From CAYHOI01 sp964358175 (GTDB lineage: Bacteria; Margulisbacteria; Riflemargulisbacteria; GWF2-35-9): a stretch of 17,750 bases of DNA. The stretch's first letter is position 1. Every line of letters begins with the position of its first letter. Below, piece by piece: positions 14,002 to 17,750 of this stretch. Location: positions 1 through 17,750 of the forward strand of contig CAYHOI010000033.1 of the NCBI GenBank assembly GCA_964358175.1, in the 5' to 3' direction. Below the pieces are notes generated by a model. It ran no database searches, was not told the origin of the DNA, and was given only the letters and a program-made list of their open reading frames with translations. Both the position numbers and the translations under genes were made by a program.

Positions 14002-16122
14002 CTAACCTAAACGAACCCAAGTCATACTTGCAATACTCTCCAATACAGCGAGTGTTGCACTTGTCCCATTGATCAGCTCATCGAAGGGAATAAGGGGTTG
14101 GCCACCCTTTTTTACACTTGCTGTCCATTCTTTAAACTGCTCCGCATGACCTTTATCCTGCCGCCCCTTCAACTTAGTAAAACGCTTATACCCAAATCCA
14201 GATAACAAACGCCAGTTGTCTAATACAAGTGTCCGTCCATTCTGGTAGATCTCAATTCGTTCCTTAGAATACATCTTAGAACCGTTTGCTAGGTAATTAA
14301 TTGACGTCTGCGAACCATTTCTATGTTTGAGCGTGATCATTACATTGTCACTTGCAATATCTGTATCGTTTCCTAAGTGGCTCGCTGACACACTTTCCAC
14401 AAGGCTGCCCGTCAAATGGATAGCTAAGTCAATAAAATGGCACCCCTCACCAAGAATACGCCCTCCGCCCACATTCATATCCTGAGTCCAGTGGGAGTTG
14501 GGGATAGCCCCGGCATTGATCGTCATCACCAAGTTAAGAGGAACACTTGCCTCGATCAGTTTTGCCTTAATTTGTTTGGTAAAGGATGAGAATCGTCGGT
14601 TGTAGCCGACCATCACGCTCCCCTTAGAATTCTTATTTGCACTCACCACATTTGCGAGTTGTTCCCTGCTTATGGCCAAGGGCTTCTCTACAAATACGTG
14701 TTTGTTTGCCTTCAAGGCGTCCACCACTAACCCAGCATGGCTATTGTGAGGCGTTGAGATGACGACCATGGTTACATCCGCGTCATTTAATACAACATCA
14801 GAATCTGTCGTAACAACTGGGATAGAAAACCGTCGAGCCTGAATAGCTGATGACAATCCTTTGGCACTGCAAAGCACCTTTACACGTGCGCCTGCTTTTT
14901 TGAGACTTGGCAGGATAATAGCTGAAGTAAAGTTGCCTGAGCCAATACATCCCACAGTAGGATTGGAGATGGGTGAAGGATGCGGGGACTCAGAGGATAT
15001 CGTTCGTTGAATGTCAGGCTTGGATTCAGAATACTTCATGAGTGCGGCGATGATATTGGGGTTCTTTAAATCAGAATAGATCTCTTCATACTTTTCAAAC
15101 GCAACCTGTTTTGAGATAAGCGGGACTACTTTCAATTTCCCCGAGACAATCGTTTCTAGAACTGTTTTAAAGTTGTTTTGCATGGTCCATCCTACATGGG
15201 GCAAAGCATAGTCGTGATTACTTGATTCATAGGCAGAATCATAGCGGCCCGGCCCATATGAACAGGAGACTTGGAACGTTAGTTCTTTTTTATAAAAATC
15301 ATCACGATTTAAATTAAGCCCAACAACACCAATAAGGACGATTTTCCCGCGCTGACGCGACATCTTGGCTGACTGGCTGATAATTTTTTGGCTTGATGAA
15401 GAGGCAGTAATGAGCACCCCATCGGCACCGAGCTGACCTGTCAGTTCCATTACCGCTTCGACAGCATCTTCGCCACCAGCTAGGACCTCTGCTCCAAATG
15501 ACTTCGCTAATTCTAGTTTATCAGGGGCAATGTCTATACCAATCACTCGGCACCCCTGTGCTTTAAGGAGTTGTATTGCCAATAGCCCTATTAGCCCAAG
15601 ACCAAAAACAACAATGGTCTCGTTCGATGTTGGGGCTAAAAGCCGAATACCCTGAAGCGAAATTGAACCGATAACGGTAAACACAGCTTCTTCATCTGAT
15701 ACTTTTTTAGGAATGGGAACGACAAGGTTTCGGGGGACACAAACAACTTCGGCATGAGCGCCATTGGAAGCTACTTTGTCACCCGGCTTTAGGTCAAGAA
15801 TATCCTGCCCAACTTCAAGAACGCTGCCTACATTACAATACCCAAGAGGAATAGGCTGATCGAGTTTATTCATCACCGTTTCTATCGTTGGAAGTAGTCC
15901 ATCGGTTTTAATCTTATCGAGAACCTGTTTGACTCTGTCTGGTTGCGACTTAGCCTTCTCTATCCAACCGGACTTACCAAACTCAACTAGCATACGCTCG
16001 GTCCCCAAAGAAACAAGAGACATCGTCGTTTGGATGAGCACCTGCCCACGTCCACAACGGGGCGTTGGGACATCAATAAGTTCGGTATTTCCGTTCTTTA
16101 AGTTTTGGATAAGTTGTTTCAT
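14002..16122 (-). CDS. Two-domain oxidoreductase: zinc-type alcohol dehydrogenase-like (MDR) plus Gfo/Idh/MocA
   Basis: This 706-residue fusion is of a type known from O-antigen and capsule loci. The N-terminal half is MDR-like: a GroES-type part (RGQVLIQTTMSLVSLGTERM, LKPGDKVASNGAHAEVV) and a Rossmann motif VVFGLGLIGLLAIQLL at about 171-186. A proline/serine linker (SSESPHPSPISNP, about 376-388) leads into the Gfo/Idh/MocA half with VGCIGSGNF (390-398), STPHNSHAGLV, VEKPLAI (478-484, the EKP motif), VGYNRRFS and GEGCHFIDLAIH. It probably makes or modifies a sugar nucleotide, but its substrate is unknown. I chose ATG 16122 over the upstream TTG 16140 because it overlaps the AlbA_2 stop as ATGA and because the same first seven codons recur at 17527. 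The gene is intact. Confidence 0.9.
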   Translation of the reverse strand: MKQLIQNLKNGNTELIDVPTPRCGRGQVLIQTTMSLVSLGTERMLVEFGKSGWIEKAKSQPDRVKQVLDKIKTDGLLPTIETVMNKLDQPIPLGYCNVGSVLEVGQDILDLKPGDKVASNGAHAEVVCVPRNLVVPIPKKVSDEEAVFTVIGSISLQGIRLLAPTSNETIVVFGLGLIGLLAIQLLKAQGCRVIGIDIAPDKLELAKSFGAEVLAGGEDAVEAVMELTGQLGADGVLITASSSSQKIISQSAKMSRQRGKIVLIGVVGLNLNRDDFYKKELTFQVSCSYGPGRYDSAYESSNHDYALPHVGWTMQNNFKTVLETIVSGKLKVVPLISKQVAFEKYEEIYSDLKNPNIIAALMKYSESKPDIQRTISSESPHPSPISNPTVGCIGSGNFTSAIILPSLKKAGARVKVLCSAKGLSSAIQARRFSIPVVTTDSDVVLNDADVTMVVISTPHNSHAGLVVDALKANKHVFVEKPLAISREQLANVVSANKNSKGSVMVGYNRRFSSFTKQIKAKLIEASVPLNLVMTINAGAIPNSHWTQDMNVGGGRILGEGCHFIDLAIHLTGSLVESVSASHLGNDTDIASDNVMITLKHRNGSQTSINYLANGSKMYSKERIEIYQNGRTLVLDNWRLLSGFGYKRFTKLKGRQDKGHAEQFKEWTASVKKGGQPLIPFDELINGTSATLAVLESIASMTWVRLG
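16103..16122. repeat. 20-bp direct repeat, copy at the true dehydrogenase start
   Basis: The first 20 bases of the dehydrogenase gene (coding ATGAAACAACTTATCCAAAA) match 17508-17527 at 19 of 20 positions, 1405 bases away. The two copies bracket the intact AlbA_2 gene. Both are entered by an ATGA overlap with an upstream AlbA_2-type stop codon. Confidence 0.9.
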
Positions 16123-17492
16123 TTCTCTATAACCTCCCAATAGCCACCTTTATCAGGCCCGATACGACGAAGAAATCCTTTTAATTTTAATTGTTCCAAG
16201 TTCCATTCGACGCCTCTTCGGCTTAATCCGGTTTCGACAACCAACGCTGAGGCGCTAATTCTTGGGTTCCCATGGATTAGAGCTAATATTTTCTCCACAG
16301 TTTTCTCCACAGTTTTCTCCACAGTTTTCTCCACAGTTTTCTCCGAATTTTTCTCCACCGGATCGCTATATGTCTGATCTTTCAGGATCAAATAAAAATA
16401 ATATTCCCTATCCATAAATTCCGGTGCTGGCAAGTTTTTTTCGGACATTGCTTCACGGATACGCTTGATCCCAGTCCCCATCTTTTCGACAAAAATCGTT
16501 CTCACTAACAAGGATGCGATAATGGAGTTTCGTGTCATACTAAGCTTTCCAAAATCATCGGGCTTCAACCACTTAACAAGCCCACCCGGGTTCGAAATAA
16601 TGAGTTGGCTAGGAAATACTTCGACGAGGACATCCGAGCTTTTATCAAAATAATCCCGGTGCAAGATCGCATTTACAATGGCTTCTCGATACGCGTTCTC
16701 AGGAAACTGAGGGACTTCTTCTCTTTCTATCGTTTCGATCACAAATCGAACTTTAACTCGTTTCATGACAAAGTGGATCGCTTGTTTTATGTTTTCGAGT
16801 ATCCCCTCGTCATAGACCTTCTTATCCAAAATGTCGACTTTCTCATTCGTTGCATACTCAGCGCAAACCACCTTAGACGACAAGAAAAACCGTGATGGAT
16901 CTTTAGCAAAAAATAATACACCCGCATTATTAAGCTTTAGCTCATGCAATACTCTCTTTGCTACACCAAGATTGATCAAAATAGAAGGCACGTCTATCGT
17001 TTTACCAAGTTTGGATTCTCGCAGATACGTTTCCAACTTGGCCTCATCAAAATCATCAGGATAAACGAACTCATCATTTATTTCTTCATCAAATGATTTA
17101 AGACCTTCCGCTATCGCAAATTTAAATATTTCATCTCGGCTTAATTTCTGAGAATTGGCCCCCATTCTCAGGTAAAACCCCGAAGAACAAGCATATGGTT
17201 TTTTCAAACCTTCTGCCACATGGATGATACATACCTTGTCGACCACATCGATCGAAACGTTCACTTTAGGGTCACAATTATTGGCAAGATCCATAATCCG
17301 TGATCTTAGATCATTAGAGTCATTTATACCTTTAATACGGCCAGAATCTGTAATGCCAAGGAAAATTCGCCCCCCATGGGCGTTTGCAAAAGCGACCATT
17401 TCTTTAGAAATAGACGCATTAAAGCCTTCCTTAAATTCGATCAATTGGCCTTCACGCTCGGAAAGGATAAACAACAACTCGTCTTTATTCAT
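16119..17492 (-). CDS. AlbA_2-domain ATP-binding protein with winged-helix tail
   Basis: This protein of about 457 residues belongs to the AlbA_2/COG2865 group (Schlafen-like AlbA_2 domain). In order: AlbA_2 (EGQLIEFKEGFN, MVAFANAHGGRIFLGITDSG, about 12-55), GFYLRMGANSQKLSRDEI, the ATPase-like core (FPENAYREAIVNAILHRDYF, VEVFPSQLIISNPGGL, FVEKMGTGIKRIREAM, REYYFYL), a 12-bp repeat linker (EKTV units) and a winged helix ending RRIGPDKGGYWEV. The role is probably regulatory or defence-related but unproven. I prefer ATG 17492 to ATG 17498: the paralogue starts at the equivalent MNEKEL, and 17492 overlaps the mini-ORF stop as ATGA. The stop overlaps the dehydrogenase ATG (ATGA). It lies inside the polysaccharide operon and has no visible defects. 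Confidence 0.9.
   Translation of the reverse strand: MNKDELLFILSEREGQLIEFKEGFNASISKEMVAFANAHGGRIFLGITDSGRIKGINDSNDLRSRIMDLANNCDPKVNVSIDVVDKVCIIHVAEGLKKPYACSSGFYLRMGANSQKLSRDEIFKFAIAEGLKSFDEEINDEFVYPDDFDEAKLETYLRESKLGKTIDVPSILINLGVAKRVLHELKLNNAGVLFFAKDPSRFFLSSKVVCAEYATNEKVDILDKKVYDEGILENIKQAIHFVMKRVKVRFVIETIEREEVPQFPENAYREAIVNAILHRDYFDKSSDVLVEVFPSQLIISNPGGLVKWLKPDDFGKLSMTRNSIIASLLVRTIFVEKMGTGIKRIREAMSEKNLPAPEFMDREYYFYLILKDQTYSDPVEKNSEKTVEKTVEKTVEKTVEKILALIHGNPRISASALVVETGLSRRGVEWNLEQLKLKGFLRRIGPDKGGYWEVIEK
16289..16360. repeat. 12-bp tandem repeat, six units, in the AlbA_2 linker
   Basis: TTTTCTCCACAG repeats perfectly four times (16289-16336), then two degenerate units follow (TTTTCTCCGAAT and TTTTCTCCACCG, to 16360). 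Each perfect unit encodes TVEK on the minus strand. The period is four codons, so unit gain or loss keeps the frame and only changes linker length. Confidence 0.95.
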
Positions 17493-17527
17493 TCCCATAT
17501 CTCACAATTTTGGATAAGTTGCTTCAT
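17489..17527 (-). other. 12-codon mini-ORF, duplicated start of the dehydrogenase gene
   Basis: ATG 17527 opens MKQLIQNCEIWE and stops at TGA 17491-17489. The first seven residues copy the dehydrogenase N-terminus. Its ATG overlaps the stop of the upstream AlbA_2-type gene, and its own stop overlaps ATG 17492 of the next one (ATGA at both ends). It is probably a leftover of the duplication, but it would keep ribosomes moving between the two genes. Confidence 0.7.
17508..17527. repeat. 20-bp direct repeat, upstream copy
   Basis: Partner of 16103-16122, with one mismatch (codon 2 AAG versus AAA). Homology stops sharply after seven codons, where the sequence continues into the leader of the intact AlbA_2 gene. 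Confidence 0.9.
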
Positions 17528-17750
17528 GATAACTTCCCTTCATGGTTAATCTCCCAATAGCCTGAAGACGTGTTTCCCGTTCGGATAATGATGCCTTTTT
17601 CTTTCAATCGAAGAATATATTCAGACACTGTATCACGAGTAATACTCAATTGATTGGCAATTTGATTCTTCGAAATCCTTTGATCCGACCGAATCATATT
17701 CATAATTGATTCTTCCAGATTTGTCAGATTATTACCACGTATCGCTGGGG
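17524..17750 (-). CDS. AlbA_2-type or other regulator, winged-helix C-terminus (5' end outside window)
   Basis: The minus strand is open from the right edge to the TGA at 17526-17524. It ends with a winged-helix domain: MIRSDQRISKNQIANQLSIT as the helix-turn-helix region, then EYILRLKEKGIIIRT and SSGYWEINHEGKLS. The layout and GYWE end match the tails of the AlbA_2-type proteins here, so I infer the same family, but only about 75 residues are visible and no AlbA_2 domain can be seen. The stop overlaps the mini-ORF start (ATGA). Other winged-helix regulators ending in a similar wing remain possible. Confidence 0.6.
   Translation of the reverse strand, partial: PAIRGNNLTNLEESIMNMIRSDQRISKNQIANQLSITRDTVSEYILRLKEKGIIIRTGNTSSGYWEINHEGKLS

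Noticed and set aside
16123..16140. TTG 16140 as the start of the two-domain dehydrogenase
   Set aside because: It would encode GGYRE from the tail of the AlbA_2 gene in another frame. ATG 16122 has the ATGA overlap and its first codons are duplicated at 17527.
16289..16360. CRISPR-like array
   Set aside because: The 12-base units are contiguous with no spacers, keep the reading frame and encode a protein linker.

Overview
The window comes from a bacterium, most likely Gram-negative: the right half holds genes typical of an O-antigen or other surface-polysaccharide locus. The phylum cannot be fixed from the sequence. PurF is of the four-cysteine iron-sulphur type, which is widespread. There are no RNA genes, no CRISPR array and no intact transposon. 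Left (1-4881), core genome: the 3' part of purL, then purF in a one-base TGATG overlap, both on the plus strand and both in de novo purine synthesis. A convergent ygiQ-type radical SAM gene overlaps the purF tail by 15 bases. Middle (4884-10008), accessory patchwork, all minus strand: an AbiEi/AbiEii toxin-antitoxin pair lies between two perfect 29-bp direct repeats. Next come a frameshifted unknown ORF, an AAA/DUF4143 ATPase, the right end of an IS30-family element fused to the first 40 codons of a four-helix-bundle protein, and an AlbA_2-type ATP-binding regulator broken by a large internal deletion. A MNT/HEPN pair follows, lying between two decayed copies of the 3' end of one papain-like (C1) protease gene. 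Right (10010-17750), polysaccharide operon, all minus strand, transcribed from beyond the window towards position 10010: the end of one AlbA_2-type gene, a 12-codon mini-ORF that copies the first seven codons of the dehydrogenase gene, an intact AlbA_2-type gene, a two-domain dehydrogenase (MDR plus Gfo/Idh/MocA), a heparinase II/III-type protein, a GT4 glycosyltransferase, and a wecC-type UDP-ManNAc dehydrogenase broken by one extra base. Nearly every junction here is a 4-base ATGA or similar overlap, so the operon should be translationally coupled. Two themes link the regions. First, accessory modules sit between short direct duplications (AbiE, MNT/HEPN, AlbA_2). Second, AlbA_2-type regulators, or just their winged-helix tails, recur four times in 9.5 kb. 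The two that can be compared have near-identical ATPase cores but different DNA-binding tails, joined through 12-bp tandem repeats. Several genes are relics, so the region looks like an insertion and decay hotspot attached to a surface-polysaccharide locus.
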